Shown in pieces: positions 1-11,827 of a stretch of 64,000 nucleotides of DNA (the stretch's first letter is position 1; each line of letters starts with the position of its first letter). The stretch spans positions 28,856 to 92,855 of the forward strand of contig REDA01000044.1 of assembly GCA_007693745.1 (NCBI GenBank), in the 5' to 3' direction. The notes under the pieces are model-generated. The model was not told the origin of the DNA, searched no databases, and saw only the letters and a program-made list of their open reading frames with translations. Source of the stretch: Balneolaceae bacterium. Lineage in GTDB: Bacteria > Bacteroidota > Rhodothermia > Balneolales > Balneolaceae. The translations under genes were made by a program, and so were the position numbers.

Positions 1-218
1 ATGTCATTCATTCTGCTGCTCAAAACCGGGAGCCACATCGTCTCATTACCTGGCTGAATGAACTGGCATCTGCATTCACACTATTTTATCACGACTGCCG
101 CATTATTGGTGTGGATGAAGAACTGATGTTTGCCAGGAAAACATTGGCTGAAGCTACTGCCAGAGTTTTGGCCAACGGGCTTGGCATTCTGGGTATTCAT
201 GCACCTGAAAGGATGTGA
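1..218 (+). CDS. argS: Arginyl-tRNA synthetase, C-terminal fragment (cut by window edge)
   Basis: The window opens inside a plus-strand reading frame whose first complete codon is at position 3 and whose stop is TGA at 216-218. The 71 visible residues match the C-terminal anticodon-binding (DALR) domain of class I ArgRS: an RLITWLNELASAF helix, FYHDCRII, a run of conserved ATARVL residues, and the terminal HAPERM typical of the family. ArgRS charges tRNA-Arg in the cytoplasm. The catalytic domain lies upstream of the window. It converges with comEC, whose stop codon starts at the very next base, so no separate terminator fits between them. Confidence 0.9.
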   Translation, partial: VIHSAAQNREPHRLITWLNELASAFTLFYHDCRIIGVDEELMFARKTLAEATARVLANGLGILGIHAPERM

Positions 219-2630
219 TCACCACATTATTTGATTCACCCGTCTTCCATTTGATGTCAAGACAACCGCACCTGAAAGGCTGGTATAGAGCTGCTCGTTA
301 CTGTGAATGGCCAGGCGGTTCACGGCATCCCGGCCCGGGTGACCAAAACTGTTCCTGAATGAAAGTGAAGCGACACTGTAGTACGGTTGGACATACCTCA
401 TGATCTCCTCCGTTGAACTGGTGTTGCTGGCGTGGTGTCCCGCTTTATAGACTTCTGATTTCAAGAAATCACCATACCGGTTTGCCATTTCACGCTCCTG
501 ATTTCTCTCTGCATCTCCGGTAAAAAAGAATGATGTTTCTCCATACACCATTTTTATGGCAACGGATCGGTTATTTGGATTCCGGTCCCTGAACGGTCCG
601 GTTTCCGGTCCCACTACAAAAAGCCGCAGTGCGGGATCTGATTCGATGATATCACCGGCAACAGGGAGAAATACCGGAATCTCAAGCTCTTCTGCAAGAC
701 GCTGAATCTGGCGATAGAGCAGTGAGTTATGGGTCGCATCACTCTGGTAAATTCTTCCGATCTGCATCTCATGCATCAGTGCAGGCATACCGCCAATATG
801 GTCAGCATGAGGATGGGTTAAAATTACTGTATCCAGCCTGGTGATCCCGTGGTACCTGAAATAGGGGATCAATGTGCGGTCACCGGAGTTTGAGAGTGGG
901 GACCATCTCCCTGCATCAATCAGGAGATGATAACCACCGGGGGTTTCAATATGAATGGCATCCCCCTGTCCTACATCCAGAAAGGTTACTTTTACGCTGG
1001 ACGTATCAAACGCACTCATTGCTTTTTCACATTTCCAGATCAGAATTGAGATCAGAAAAACGATCAGCATTTTTCCGCGTAGTTGCGGAATCTGAAATGC
1101 TGCGAGACACAATGTTGATGATATCCAGACCAGAAACAGTGAAATTTCGCTGCTTTGCAGAGACAGCGCACTAAATTTCGAACTACCAATGGTCTCTGCC
1201 ACACCGGCGATCCATTGCAGTGACCATTGAACCGGCAGAATCAACAGATGAAATGACTCCGGAATGTACGGTGCTGAAAGAACCGCAAGGAGCCCTGCCG
1301 GCACCGTAAATGACAGCAGGGGAATGACCAGTGTATTTGAAATCGGTCCCGTAATTGAAAATTCATTAAAGTAGTGGATCAACACGGGAAAAAGTCCTGC
1401 CTGAACCACTATGGAGATCATTACAACAGAGAACAGGCTGCCCTTTACACCGTATGACCATTTTTGGGGTATGATCTTTTGAAGCACCGGCATTACCAGT
1501 AAAATAACTGTTACCGCCGAAAAAGAGAGCTGAAAACCCACTTCAAAAAGTTGAGATGGATTCACAAGAGTTATTATCAAAGCTGCTGTACCCATTAAAT
1601 TGAGTGAATTGCGTATTCTGCAGAACAGTTTTCCATAAGTCAGCAGCCAAAGCATAAGAGAGGCTCTGTTTACCGATGGTGAAAAGCCTGTGATGGATGC
1701 GTATCCGAAAAGAAGAAGGGTCAGCAGTATCAGGCCCAGAAATTTCCCCCTTCTTGTACGCCAAAACCAGGGTATGATCAGCCAGAATGGTGCGGCAATA
1801 AACCCTACATGCAGACCGGATACGGCCATTATATGAGAGAGTCCTGCTTTTGAAAAATGATCTCTGGTATCCGCCGTTAACTCAGCTTTATAGCCCAGAA
1901 ACAGCGCTTTTGCAAGTTTCGCCTCCTGCTCAGGAAATAGAATTTCAGCCTGATCCCTGATTTTTTTCCTCACCCTTTCTGCTGAAAAACGCTGCAGGGG
2001 ACTTCGTTCATGAACCGCGATCAGTTCGCCGTGAGTTGCGTAACCGTTTCTATGTAACCACTTACCATAGTCAAAATCGTGAGGATTTCGCCTTTCTGGG
2101 AATGCGTAAATTCGAATGGTACACTCAATTCTATCCCCGGGAAACAGTTCAGTGTCTGTTTCAGGGTTTTCATAGAGTCTTATCCGATAGTTTTGAGGCC
2201 AGATTGTTCCATCCAGATAGGAATCTTTTATCTCCACAGACAGTACGTTTCTTCCTGTACTGCTTTGACCTGATTTTGCGACATAGCCGGTTACCCTCAG
2301 TTCTTCCCATGCATACAGATTAAGCGTTTCTGTGAGATCAGTATTCACCCCGTGATAATATTCCCTTATCAAAAAGAGAAACGAGGAAGAGGTAAAGAGG
2401 AAAAGGAGATAGAGAGTGGTTGCTATTCTCGCTGCCTTTATCGGTTTTATTTTACGAAGCAGAAACTCGGAACAGATCCATCCCATCAATAAAATTACAT
2501 TGACAATACCCGTTAACCAGATGGGAGCAAGAGCTGATTTAGCGGTTAATGTGCCTGCAAGTACCACAAGAAACAGTCGCACTGCGGGGTATTTCGCTGC
2601 GGGAAAGCGATATGATGAAGTGTGCTGCAT
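219..2630 (-). CDS. comEC: ComEC/Rec2-family DNA internalisation protein
   Basis: This 803-residue polytopic membrane protein has the three-part ComEC layout. Several N-terminal membrane helices flank a DUF4131-type soluble domain (about residues 100-210). A central Competence domain follows (about 230-530) with the conserved stretch GLSHIMAVSGLHVGF. The C-terminal metallo-beta-lactamase-like domain (about 550-800) carries HPHADHIGG near residue 605. In naturally transformable bacteria ComEC forms the inner-membrane channel for single-stranded DNA, and the lactamase-like domain is thought to act as a nuclease. The length is normal for the family and no frameshift is seen. It lies 39 bases downstream of the marR-like gene on the same strand and may be cotranscribed with it. 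No other competence genes are in the window. Confidence 0.9.
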   Translation of the reverse strand: MQHTSSYRFPAAKYPAVRLFLVVLAGTLTAKSALAPIWLTGIVNVILLMGWICSEFLLRKIKPIKAARIATTLYLLFLFTSSSFLFLIREYYHGVNTDLTETLNLYAWEELRVTGYVAKSGQSSTGRNVLSVEIKDSYLDGTIWPQNYRIRLYENPETDTELFPGDRIECTIRIYAFPERRNPHDFDYGKWLHRNGYATHGELIAVHERSPLQRFSAERVRKKIRDQAEILFPEQEAKLAKALFLGYKAELTADTRDHFSKAGLSHIMAVSGLHVGFIAAPFWLIIPWFWRTRRGKFLGLILLTLLLFGYASITGFSPSVNRASLMLWLLTYGKLFCRIRNSLNLMGTAALIITLVNPSQLFEVGFQLSFSAVTVILLVMPVLQKIIPQKWSYGVKGSLFSVVMISIVVQAGLFPVLIHYFNEFSITGPISNTLVIPLLSFTVPAGLLAVLSAPYIPESFHLLILPVQWSLQWIAGVAETIGSSKFSALSLQSSEISLFLVWISSTLCLAAFQIPQLRGKMLIVFLISILIWKCEKAMSAFDTSSVKVTFLDVGQGDAIHIETPGGYHLLIDAGRWSPLSNSGDRTLIPYFRYHGITRLDTVILTHPHADHIGGMPALMHEMQIGRIYQSDATHNSLLYRQIQRLAEELEIPVFLPVAGDIIESDPALRLFVVGPETGPFRDRNPNNRSVAIKMVYGETSFFFTGDAERNQEREMANRYGDFLKSEVYKAGHHASNTSSTEEIMRYVQPYYSVASLSFRNSFGHPGRDAVNRLAIHSNEQLYTSLSGAVVLTSNGRRVNQIMW

Positions 2631-2669
2631 GTTCCTATGAACAGGCAGCAGGGTATGCCTTACAGGATC

Positions 2670-3122
2670 TTAGCTTTCAGAATTTGTGCCGATTTTTTTG
2701 CAGATGGCAGCAAACTGGATCTTCTCCTCTTCCGTCAGAACACTAAATTCCGCCTTAATCTTCTCGAGATGTTTTGGGAAAAAATCATCTATAAACAGTT
2801 TCCCTTTCTTTGTCAGATGTACCAGAATCGCTCTTCGATCATCAGGATCCTTTTTTCTGACCACATATCCTGTTTTTTCAAGATTATCTATTACCATGGT
2901 GATATTTCCGCCGCTCTTCAGCAACTTCTCACCAATGGTACGCTGATTTAGCGGCCCCAGATGCTTTAGTACTTCAAGTGTACCAAACTGGCTTGTGGTC
3001 AGGTTCACTTCAGACAAATGCTTATTCAGACGTGTATTCAGAGATTCTGTACATCGCATCACTTTAATAAACGCATTAAGCGTATTGATCTCAGATGTAC
3101 TGCCTTGGTAGTTGGTTCCCAT
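2670..3122 (-). CDS. MarR-family winged-helix transcriptional regulator
   Basis: A 150-residue protein with the MarR fold. An N-terminal helix is followed by a winged HTH at about residues 45-110, including LTTSQFGTLEVLKHLGPL, the recognition-helix region with GGNITMVIDNLEKTGYV, and the wing RKKDPDDRRAILVHLT. The DDRR motif in the wing is characteristic of the family. MarR proteins bind DNA as dimers and usually respond to small phenolic ligands or oxidation. The gene precedes comEC on the same strand, so it could regulate itself and comEC, but the sequence does not show the ligand or targets. Confidence 0.88.
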   Translation of the reverse strand: MGTNYQGSTSEINTLNAFIKVMRCTESLNTRLNKHLSEVNLTTSQFGTLEVLKHLGPLNQRTIGEKLLKSGGNITMVIDNLEKTGYVVRKKDPDDRRAILVHLTKKGKLFIDDFFPKHLEKIKAEFSVLTEEEKIQFAAICKKIGTNSES

Positions 3123-3211
3123 GCGATTTGAATTCTATAAGTGAATTATCTAAGTACAAAATAGATTAATTCTGCATAAATAAAACTTAAAAAGTTTTAA
3201 TAAAACTAAAC

Positions 3212-4426
3212 TTATGTGCAAACAAGACGGGCAAATTTTCTTTTTCCAACTTTCAGATTGTAATGATCTCCTTCACTGAATCTGATTTCAAAAAGAAAAT
3301 CCTCTATTTTTTCATCATTCAGCGAGACTCCTCCCTGTTTCATCAGGCGTTTTGTTTCACCGTTACTTTGCGACAAACTGGCTTCGGAAATAATATCCAT
3401 CAGTTTATGAACGGAACCCTTTTCAAAATTCAATTCGGGAGCATCCTCGGGGATATCTTTGCGAATCACCGTTTTTTCAAAGTAGCGCCGTGCTTCCATA
3501 GCGGCAGAGTCATCATAATAGAGACGCGTGAGAGTATAAGCCAGGTCATGTTTGGCGTTTCTCGGATCTGATTTAATCTTTTCCCTCTGTTCAGTCAGTT
3601 CCGCTTCGTCAAGATCCGTAAGCAGCTCAAAATAAGTATAGATCAATCCGTCCGGAATAGAGAGTGTTTTCCCGTAAATTTCGTTTGCCGGTTCATCAAT
3701 TCCGATATAATTGTCATACGACTTACTCATTTTCATCGTGCCGTCGGTTCCCTCCAGCAGGGGCATCATCAGGCAGACCTGCGGTTCCTGGCCATCGGCC
3801 TTCTGCAGGTCACGGCCAACAAGAAGGTTGAATTTCTGATCTGTTCCACCCAGCTCCACATCAGATTTCAGATAAACGGAGTCCTGTCCCTGTGCCAGAG
3901 GATAGAGAAATTCATGGAGTGAAATCGGCTCGTTACTGGTAAACCGTTTTGTAAAATCATCCCTTTCTATCATACGTGCAACTGTGAGTCTGGAGGAGAG
4001 ATGTACCACATCCATGAATGACATCGTACCGAGCCAGTCGTTGTTGTTTACCACAACGGTTTTCGTTTCATCCAGTATTTTTTTTGCCTGATCGATATAG
4101 GTATCGGCATTCTCCATTACCTCCTGAAGTGAAAGGGGCGGGCGTGTTTTATTCTGACCGGTCGGATCACCGATCATTGCCGTGAAACCTCCGATAATGA
4201 GGATTGCTTCGTGACCCAGATCCTGAAACTGGCGTAACTTTCGTAAAATTACTGAATGACCCAGATGGAGGTCCGGCCGTGTGGGATCCACTCCAAGTTT
4301 GATTTTTAACGGTTTTGCCGTCTGAATCGACTTTTTCAGTTTTCTGATCAGTTCTTCCTCGGGTACAATTTCTACAGTCCCTCTTTTTATCAGGCTTAGT
4401 TGTTCCTCAATTGGTGGAAATATCAT
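3212..4426 (-). CDS. tyrS: Tyrosyl-tRNA synthetase
   Basis: A 404-residue class I aminoacyl-tRNA synthetase that charges tRNA-Tyr. The HIGH-type signature HLGH is at residues 54-57 and KMSKS at 232-236. The tyrosine pocket is recognisable ([35 protein letters not shown]). The C-terminal ~65 residues form the S4-like RNA-binding domain ([14 protein letters not shown]). The start overlaps the end of the cvpA gene by four bases (ATGA), so tyrS is the last gene of a yqeY-cvpA-tyrS operon. The motif spacing fits the TyrRS subgroup of about 400 residues rather than the TyrS of E. coli. Confidence 0.97.
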   Translation of the reverse strand: MIFPPIEEQLSLIKRGTVEIVPEEELIRKLKKSIQTAKPLKIKLGVDPTRPDLHLGHSVILRKLRQFQDLGHEAILIIGGFTAMIGDPTGQNKTRPPLSLQEVMENADTYIDQAKKILDETKTVVVNNNDWLGTMSFMDVVHLSSRLTVARMIERDDFTKRFTSNEPISLHEFLYPLAQGQDSVYLKSDVELGGTDQKFNLLVGRDLQKADGQEPQVCLMMPLLEGTDGTMKMSKSYDNYIGIDEPANEIYGKTLSIPDGLIYTYFELLTDLDEAELTEQREKIKSDPRNAKHDLAYTLTRLYYDDSAAMEARRYFEKTVIRKDIPEDAPELNFEKGSVHKLMDIISEASLSQSNGETKRLMKQGGVSLNDEKIEDFLFEIRFSEGDHYNLKVGKRKFARLVCT

Positions 4427-4986
4427 GGCTCAGTTTTTTCAAACAGTGGAAGATTACGGAGTGTATTGTTATCCATGATCGCTTGTTCGATCGTCTCAAT
4501 AAACGAGCGGGCTTCCGGCCAGAGGGAAGCAAACGCATCATACATGGCCGGCGCGACAGGTAAAATAATGGGATAGATTACTGACTGCTCTCTCATCTCT
4601 TCATTCGGGATATCAAAGCCTGAAAGAAGCAGCATGGCTACGCTCAGGATTACAGATGCGTAGAACGCTCCAAACAGAAACCCTGCGGTTCGGTTGATAA
4701 AATTCAGCTGAATAAATGATACCAGGGAGTCGATCCAGGAGGCCAGCAGGTTCACGATGATCATCGTAGCAACAAACAAGAAGATCGCAGCCAACAGCAC
4801 GGCTGTATCTCTGCTCTCAATCCATGTCGTAAACAGGTTTGAAACAGGTGACATGTAGTTGAAGGTTATATAAATGGCAAGAAAAAGCCCGGCAATCCCA
4901 AGTATCTGTTTCACCAAGCCGGTCATAAATCCTCTGACAGCAATCAGCAGCAGTGGAACGAGTAAGATGATATCAAGCAGGTACAT
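4423..4986 (-). CDS. CvpA-family membrane protein
   Basis: A 187-residue integral membrane protein. The N-terminus [20 protein letters not shown] is the CvpA hallmark, followed by [17 protein letters not shown] and two or three further hydrophobic helices up to about residue 125. The C-terminal ~60 residues are soluble and acidic. CvpA was named for colicin V production in E. coli and in other bacteria is tied to envelope and stress tolerance, but its biochemical role is not settled. It is separated by six bases from yqeY upstream and overlaps tyrS downstream, so all three are likely one transcript. Confidence 0.85.
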   Translation of the reverse strand: MYLLDIILLVPLLLIAVRGFMTGLVKQILGIAGLFLAIYITFNYMSPVSNLFTTWIESRDTAVLLAAIFLFVATMIIVNLLASWIDSLVSFIQLNFINRTAGFLFGAFYASVILSVAMLLLSGFDIPNEEMREQSVIYPIILPVAPAMYDAFASLWPEARSFIETIEQAIMDNNTLRNLPLFEKTEP

Positions 4987-4992
4987 TACGAA

Positions 4993-5448
4993 TCAGCTGA
5001 GTTCTTCTTTTACGATCCTGCTGATCAGTGAGCCATCTGCCTTTCCCTTCAGCTCACCCATTAGTGCTCCCATAATCTTACCCATATCTGCGACAGATGA
5101 TGCTCCCATCTGTTGAATCCGGGATTGAACCTGAGCGCGAACCTCATCCTCACTCATCATTAGCGGCAGATAACTTTCAATAACAGAGAGTTCCATTTCT
5201 TCTTTTGCCGCAAGATCTGCCCTATTGCCCTGATTAAACTGCACAATTGATTCCTTTCTCTGTTTGGCGGCTTTCATCAGCACTTCTGTAATCTGTTCGT
5301 CACTCAGCAGAGACTCTCCATCCTTGCGTTCACTGATCTCTTTTTCAAGAATTTTGGCTTTCAGTGAACGCAGTACCAAAAGCCGTTCTGCCTGCCTGTT
5401 TTTCATGGCCTTTTTCAGATCTTCCAGTATTCTTTCCTTGATTGACAT
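4993..5448 (-). CDS. YqeY/GatB-tail domain protein
   Basis: A 151-residue soluble protein covering the whole YqeY family. It has an N-terminal helical part (MSIKERILEDLKKAMK, LRSLKAKILEKEI) and a C-terminal tRNA-binding-like tail resembling that of GatB (ESYLPLMMSEDEV, MGKIMGALMGELKGKADGSLISRIVKEEL). The GatB tail contacts tRNA during transamidation. Free-standing YqeY proteins are widespread and their exact role is unknown. It is the first gene of the yqeY-cvpA-tyrS operon. The association with tyrS is compatible with a tRNA-related role but does not prove it. Confidence 0.88.
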   Translation of the reverse strand: MSIKERILEDLKKAMKNRQAERLLVLRSLKAKILEKEISERKDGESLLSDEQITEVLMKAAKQRKESIVQFNQGNRADLAAKEEMELSVIESYLPLMMSEDEVRAQVQSRIQQMGASSVADMGKIMGALMGELKGKADGSLISRIVKEELS

Positions 5449-5828
5449 CTGTATTTTCTTTAGTTAACGGAGGAGTGTCGTACAGACACAATGGATATGG
5501 GAGTATATGAAAATTCTCTTTCAGTCCCCCTCTTTAAAGGAAAATGTACCTGGAACCATACGCTTTGCAAAAACACTCTTCACGCCAGGAGATAACCTGA
5601 TTGTACTCAAGCGGGGACTTTAAGGAACTGTTCTTTTGGCCCATATCTTTGTAGCTGCAAATGAAACATGCACACGTCTCGTAAAAACGCATTTCTTTCA
5701 ATTTTTTTTTTACCACGCTTTTTACAAAATTCCTGGATTTTCAATACCCTCCAATCAATTGTACGTGTTTTAAAACATATCTAAAAGAGACTCTGATTAG
5801 TAAATCCTCATAAAGGCTTGTCTTTTTT
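5449..5828. other. Intergenic stretch without a supported gene
   Basis: About 380 bases between the yqeY start and the terminator of the ribosomal-protein cluster, AT-rich with several homopolymer runs. A 60-codon minus-strand frame at 5534-5716 has no recognisable motif and no good ribosome-binding site, so I do not call it a gene. The yqeY operon promoter should lie in the part next to 5449, but I could not assign boxes. Confidence 0.5.
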
Positions 5829-5866
5829 TCAAAAAAAAAGGTTTCATCCGTAAAGATGAAACCTTT
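5829..5866 (-). terminator. Rho-independent terminator of rpmB-rpmG-DUF4295
   Basis: A perfect 12-bp stem pairs 5837-5848 with 5855-5866 around a 6-base loop. Read on the minus strand it is followed by an unbroken T tract (the A run at 5829-5836 on the plus strand). It lies 20 bases past the DUF4295 stop codon, so it ends the ribosomal-protein transcript. Confidence 0.85.
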
Positions 5867-5885
5867 CAAACTGTGCGACCGGATC

Positions 5886-6056
5886 TCAGACTTTATTATT
5901 TTTAATAAAATCCGTGACACTTTCCTGGTCGATCATCGTCTCTTTGTACGAGAATTTACCCGTTTCATTTTTTTTCGAGATGATCACTTTAGCCATTCTT
6001 CTGTGGGCAAACTTAAGCGATTTCGCCTCTTCTCCAAATACCTGTTTCTTTGCCAT
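5886..6056 (-). CDS. DUF4295 small basic protein
   Basis: A 56-residue protein, below the usual ORF length cut-off and found by reading the minus strand. It begins MAKKQVFGEEAKSLKFAHRR and ends FIKNNKV. This is the DUF4295 family, a short lysine-rich protein found almost only in Bacteroidota-type genomes directly after rpmB and rpmG. Its conserved place next to two large-subunit protein genes suggests a ribosome-associated role, but its function is not established. The start is 9 bases after the rpmG stop codon and the transcript ends at the hairpin at 5829-5866. Confidence 0.88.
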   Translation of the reverse strand: MAKKQVFGEEAKSLKFAHRRMAKVIISKKNETGKFSYKETMIDQESVTDFIKNNKV

Positions 6057-6065
6057 AGCGGAGTA

Positions 6066-6230
6066 TTATTTAATTTCTTTGTGAACGGTATGTTTTCTTA
6101 ATACCGCATTATACTTTTTCAATTCCAGGCGCTCCGTAGTTGTACGTCTGTTCTTGGTGGTAACATATCGTGAGCTGCCCGGTTTTTCCGTACACTCGAG
6201 AATCACCTGTATTCGATTACCTTTTGCCAT
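6066..6230 (-). CDS. rpmG: 50S ribosomal protein L33
   Basis: A 54-residue protein found by direct reading; it is too short for long-ORF scans. The sequence [15 protein letters not shown], then [22 protein letters not shown], is diagnostic of bacterial L33. Only one cysteine (Cys13) is present, so this is the zinc-free form; the zinc-ribbon form has four. It lies three bases after rpmB and nine before DUF4295 in one transcript. Confidence 0.95.
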   Translation of the reverse strand: MAKGNRIQVILECTEKPGSSRYVTTKNRRTTTERLELKKYNAVLRKHTVHKEIK

Positions 6231-6233
6231 CGA

Positions 6234-6479
6234 TTATACCTCTTTTAAAAGTGTTCCTTTTTCCCTGGCTTCTTTCAGAACAGCATAAATTCCTTTCTTA
6301 TTGATCGTTCTGATCGTTTTTGTAGAAACCTTCAATGTCACCCACCTGTCTTCTTCAGGGATATAAAATCTTCTTTTCTGAAGATTCACCTGAAAACGGT
6401 GCTTCGTTTTATTGTTTGCTTTAGACGAACGGTAACCATTCAACGCTCCCCTGCCGGTAATATCATCTCTGCGTGCCAT
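6234..6479 (-). CDS. rpmB: 50S ribosomal protein L28
   Basis: An 81-residue L28 protein that starts MARRDDITGRGALNGYRSSKANNKTK and contains the conserved FQVNLQKRRFYIPEEDRWVTLKVSTKTIRTINKKG block. L28 sits near the peptidyl-transferase side of the large subunit. It is the first gene of rpmB-rpmG-DUF4295, the arrangement typical of Bacteroidota. A promoter with TTG and TAnnTTTG elements lies 34 to 64 bases upstream of its ATG. Confidence 0.96.
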   Translation of the reverse strand: MARRDDITGRGALNGYRSSKANNKTKHRFQVNLQKRRFYIPEEDRWVTLKVSTKTIRTINKKGIYAVLKEAREKGTLLKEV

Positions 6480-6512
6480 AATGATAACTTAGACTAAAAT
6501 TTAGATAGACCA

Positions 6513-6543
6513 CAAAAATAAATCTTTATCAAACGAAATACAA
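6513..6543 (-). promoter_or_regulatory. Bacteroidota-type promoter of rpmB
   Basis: On the minus strand, TTG (6543-6541) is followed after 20 bases by TATTTTTG (6520-6513). This matches the Bacteroidota housekeeping promoter TTG-N17-23-TAnnTTTG exactly. The distance to the rpmB ATG at 6479 leaves a short leader of about 25 bases. Confidence 0.6.
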
Positions 6544-8791
<2,248 letters not shown>

Positions 8792-9059
8792 TAATTGAAA
8801 AGCTGGAGCAGAGCGACAGTCCCGACAAACCTGGCTGGGTGATAAGAGATAGGTGGTTCAACATAGCGTTGAGCCGAAAAGCGCACAGAACGAAGCGCTC
8901 CACTTTTATCCCACGCAGCGTATCGGAGTCAAAAGTGAATAGAGTTGTAATGGAATTGTGAGTTTAAGCAATGAATGACAGGGGCATTTGGACATACTTA
9001 TAGCGTTCATTTGTAATAAATTTATCAACTACATATATCATAAGAATTATATCTAAATA

Positions 9060-11531
9060 ATGGCCAGCGAAAAAATTATTCCCATTACCATAGAAGACGA
9101 AATGCAATCATCCTACATCGATTATTCGATGTCTGTGATTGTATCGCGGGCACTCCCGGATGTTCGCGACGGACTGAAACCTGTTCACCGCCGTGTTTTA
9201 TATGGAATGAGTGATCTGGGAATGCTCCATAACAGAAATTACAAAAAGAGTGCCCGTATCGTTGGTGAGGTTTTGGGTAAGTATCACCCGCATGGTGACT
9301 CGGCAGTTTACGACTCCATTGTCCGGATGGTTCAGGATTTCTCCCTTCGATATCCGCTGGTTGACGGTCAGGGTAACTTTGGTTCTGTGGACGGCGATTC
9401 TGCAGCTGCCATGCGTTATACGGAAGTGCGGATGCAGCGTATTGCCGAGGAGTTACTTACAGATATCAATAAAGACACCGTTGATTATCAGTCCAATTTT
9501 GATGACACGCTGAACGAACCCACTGTTCTTCCGTCGATGCTTCCGAACCTGCTGCTTAATGGTGCTTCCGGTATCGCTGTGGGTATGGCAACCAATATGC
9601 CACCTCACAACCTTCGGGAGGTAGTTGACGGAACTATTGCTGTTATTCAAAATCAAAGTATTGAAACCGCAGAGCTGATGAAACACATTACAGCTCCCGA
9701 TTTTCCAACAGGCGGTATTATCTATGGTTATGAAGGTGTCAAGGAAGCCTACGAAACGGGTCGCGGAAAAGTAACCATGCGTGCCCGGGCCAATACAGAG
9801 GAGCTACGAAACGGCAGGGAACAGATTGTGGTAACCGAGATTCCCTATCAGGTGAATAAGGCTACACTGATTGAAAAAATTGCAGACCTCGTTCACAACG
9901 ATAAAATTACGGAGATTTCTGAAATACGGGATGAATCGGATCGTGACGGTATGAGGATTGTGATCATTCTGAAACGGGGCGCAAATGCAGGTGTTGTACT
10001 CAATCAGCTGTACAAGTACACGCAGATGCAACAGACATTTGGTGTCATTAATCTGGCTCTGGTAAAGGGTCGCCCGAAAGTGATGCCGCTCAAGGAACTG
10101 ATACAGCATTTTATAGAGCATCGTGTTGAAGTCATCATACGTCGTACTATTTATGATCTGGATCAGGCCGAGGCAAGAGCCCACATTCTTGAAGGTCTCA
10201 AAATCGCGCTTGATAACCTCGATGAGGTAATCAAGACGATCAGAGCATCCAAAAATCCTGCAGAAGCGAACATTCAGCTAAGGAAGAAATTTGCATTTAC
10301 CGACATCCAGGCAAAAGCGATTCTGGATATGCGATTGCAAAAATTGACCGGTCTCGAACGGGAGAAAGTTGATCAGGAATACCGTGATATCATCGACCGT
10401 ATTACAGAATACCGAAATATTCTCTCCAACAGAGAAGAGCAGAACAGGATCATTGTCCAGGAATTGACTGAACTCAAGGAGCGATACGGAGATGAACGCC
10501 GGACACAGATTGTTTACTCGGCTGATGATTTCAGTATCGAAGATATGATTGCGGATGAGGATGTTGTCGTCACCATCTCCAATAAAGGGTTTATCAAGAG
10601 AATGCCTGTAAGTGGCTATCGCAGACAACGGCGTGGCGGCAAGGGCATGAAGGGAACTACCACAAAAGATGATGAATATGTAGAGCATCTTTTCGTGGCT
10701 ACGAACCATAACTATATTCTTTTCTTTTCTGAGAAAGGGCTCTGCTACTGGCTCAAGGTGTATGAAATACCGGAGGGTTCACGGCTATCCAGGGGACGCG
10801 CTATTGTAAACCTGATCGATATTCCAAAAGATGACTGCATCAAAACATTTGTCCCGGTCAAGACACTTGATGATCATGATTACATTAACAATCACTACAT
10901 CATCATGTCAACCGTTCAGGGTCAGGTGAAGAAAACTTCGCTGGAAGCCTACAGTCGTCCAAGGCGGGATGGTATCATTGCCATCAATATCCGCGAAGAT
11001 GACATGCTGTTGGGCGCTTCTCTTACAGATGGTGACAGTACGATTATTCTCGCCAGTAAAAAAGGCCGGGCAATCCGCTTTGATGAGAGTGATGTGAGAG
11101 AAATGGGCAGAAATACGTCCGGAGTCAGGGGTATCACTCTTGGCAAGGATAACGAACTGGTGGATATGGTTGTCATCAAGAATACGCATGAATCGACCGT
11201 TCTTGCCATTTCTGAGAACGGCTATGGAAAACGATCGCTTGTAGATGACTACCGTGAGCAATCAAGAGGCGGAAAGGGAGTCATTACGTTGAAAGTCACT
11301 CCCAAAACCGGAAATCTGATCGCCTTGAAAGAGGTTTCTGATCAGGACGATCTCATGGTAATTACCGAACAAGGTAAGGTGATTCGTATGCAGTGCAAAG
11401 GAATCCGTACCATGGGCAGAAATACTCAGGGTGTACGAATTATGCGACTTGATGATGACGGAAAAATTGCAGCGATTACCAGGGTGGTAAATGAAGAAGA
11501 AGATGAAAATGAAGCGCCGATCGTGGAGTAA
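9060..11531 (+). CDS. gyrA: DNA gyrase subunit A
   Basis: The 823-residue DNA-cleaving subunit of gyrase. The catalytic tyrosine is Tyr120 in [10 protein letters not shown]. The quinolone-resistance region reads [10 protein letters not shown], with Ser81 and Asp85 at the positions equivalent to E. coli Ser83 and Asp87, the usual drug-sensitive residues. The C-terminal beta-pinwheel (about 500-810) begins with the GyrA box QRRGGKG and contains six repeat blades with RGI/GVR motifs; this box separates GyrA from ParC. The tail is acidic (EEEDENEAP). The gene is 268 bases behind gyrB with no clear terminator between them, and a strong terminator follows about 100 bases after the stop. Confidence 0.97.
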   Translation: MASEKIIPITIEDEMQSSYIDYSMSVIVSRALPDVRDGLKPVHRRVLYGMSDLGMLHNRNYKKSARIVGEVLGKYHPHGDSAVYDSIVRMVQDFSLRYPLVDGQGNFGSVDGDSAAAMRYTEVRMQRIAEELLTDINKDTVDYQSNFDDTLNEPTVLPSMLPNLLLNGASGIAVGMATNMPPHNLREVVDGTIAVIQNQSIETAELMKHITAPDFPTGGIIYGYEGVKEAYETGRGKVTMRARANTEELRNGREQIVVTEIPYQVNKATLIEKIADLVHNDKITEISEIRDESDRDGMRIVIILKRGANAGVVLNQLYKYTQMQQTFGVINLALVKGRPKVMPLKELIQHFIEHRVEVIIRRTIYDLDQAEARAHILEGLKIALDNLDEVIKTIRASKNPAEANIQLRKKFAFTDIQAKAILDMRLQKLTGLEREKVDQEYRDIIDRITEYRNILSNREEQNRIIVQELTELKERYGDERRTQIVYSADDFSIEDMIADEDVVVTISNKGFIKRMPVSGYRRQRRGGKGMKGTTTKDDEYVEHLFVATNHNYILFFSEKGLCYWLKVYEIPEGSRLSRGRAIVNLIDIPKDDCIKTFVPVKTLDDHDYINNHYIIMSTVQGQVKKTSLEAYSRPRRDGIIAINIREDDMLLGASLTDGDSTIILASKKGRAIRFDESDVREMGRNTSGVRGITLGKDNELVDMVVIKNTHESTVLAISENGYGKRSLVDDYREQSRGGKGVITLKVTPKTGNLIALKEVSDQDDLMVITEQGKVIRMQCKGIRTMGRNTQGVRIMRLDDDGKIAAITRVVNEEEDENEAPIVE

Positions 11532-11629
11532 GTCGCGCACTTTTTTCTTAGCCACAGTGGATCACTTCTAATTTCATGGCGAGCATCTCATTATTGCGAA
11601 GCACGATGAGGTTTGAATTTTTCAATCAT

Positions 11630-11662
11630 AAAAAGGCGGCGGAATTTCCCGTCGCCTTTTTT
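11630..11662 (+). terminator. Rho-independent terminator after gyrA
   Basis: A GC-rich stem GGCGGCGG/CCGTCGCC (one G-U pair) with a 6-base AATTTC loop, preceded by an A run and followed by TTTTTT. It lies about 100 bases past the gyrA stop codon. The A and T flanks extend the stem, so it could work in both directions. Confidence 0.85.
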
Positions 11663-11827
11663 ATGTTTCCCAGAAAAATTTAGCTGAACAGATCTGTTTT
11701 ATCTTTTCGCTTTGTACTGAGATTCAATCTTACCCACTTATCCTTTATTGCTCACCTGCGGCCGGTGCTTCCTCTCATTCAATGTTCTTAAATCGGATCA
11801 TCTGTTTTCTGAGTCATTTGTAAACAG

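Noticed and set aside
5534..5716. A 60-codon minus-strand frame in an intergenic region
   Set aside because: No recognisable family, no ribosome-binding site and biased composition; likely chance.
8792..9059. Mobile element or small RNA between gyrB and gyrA
   Set aside because: The 268-base gap has only a short inverted repeat (CACTTTT/AAAAGTG near 8900-8937) and no terminator, target duplication or coding frame.
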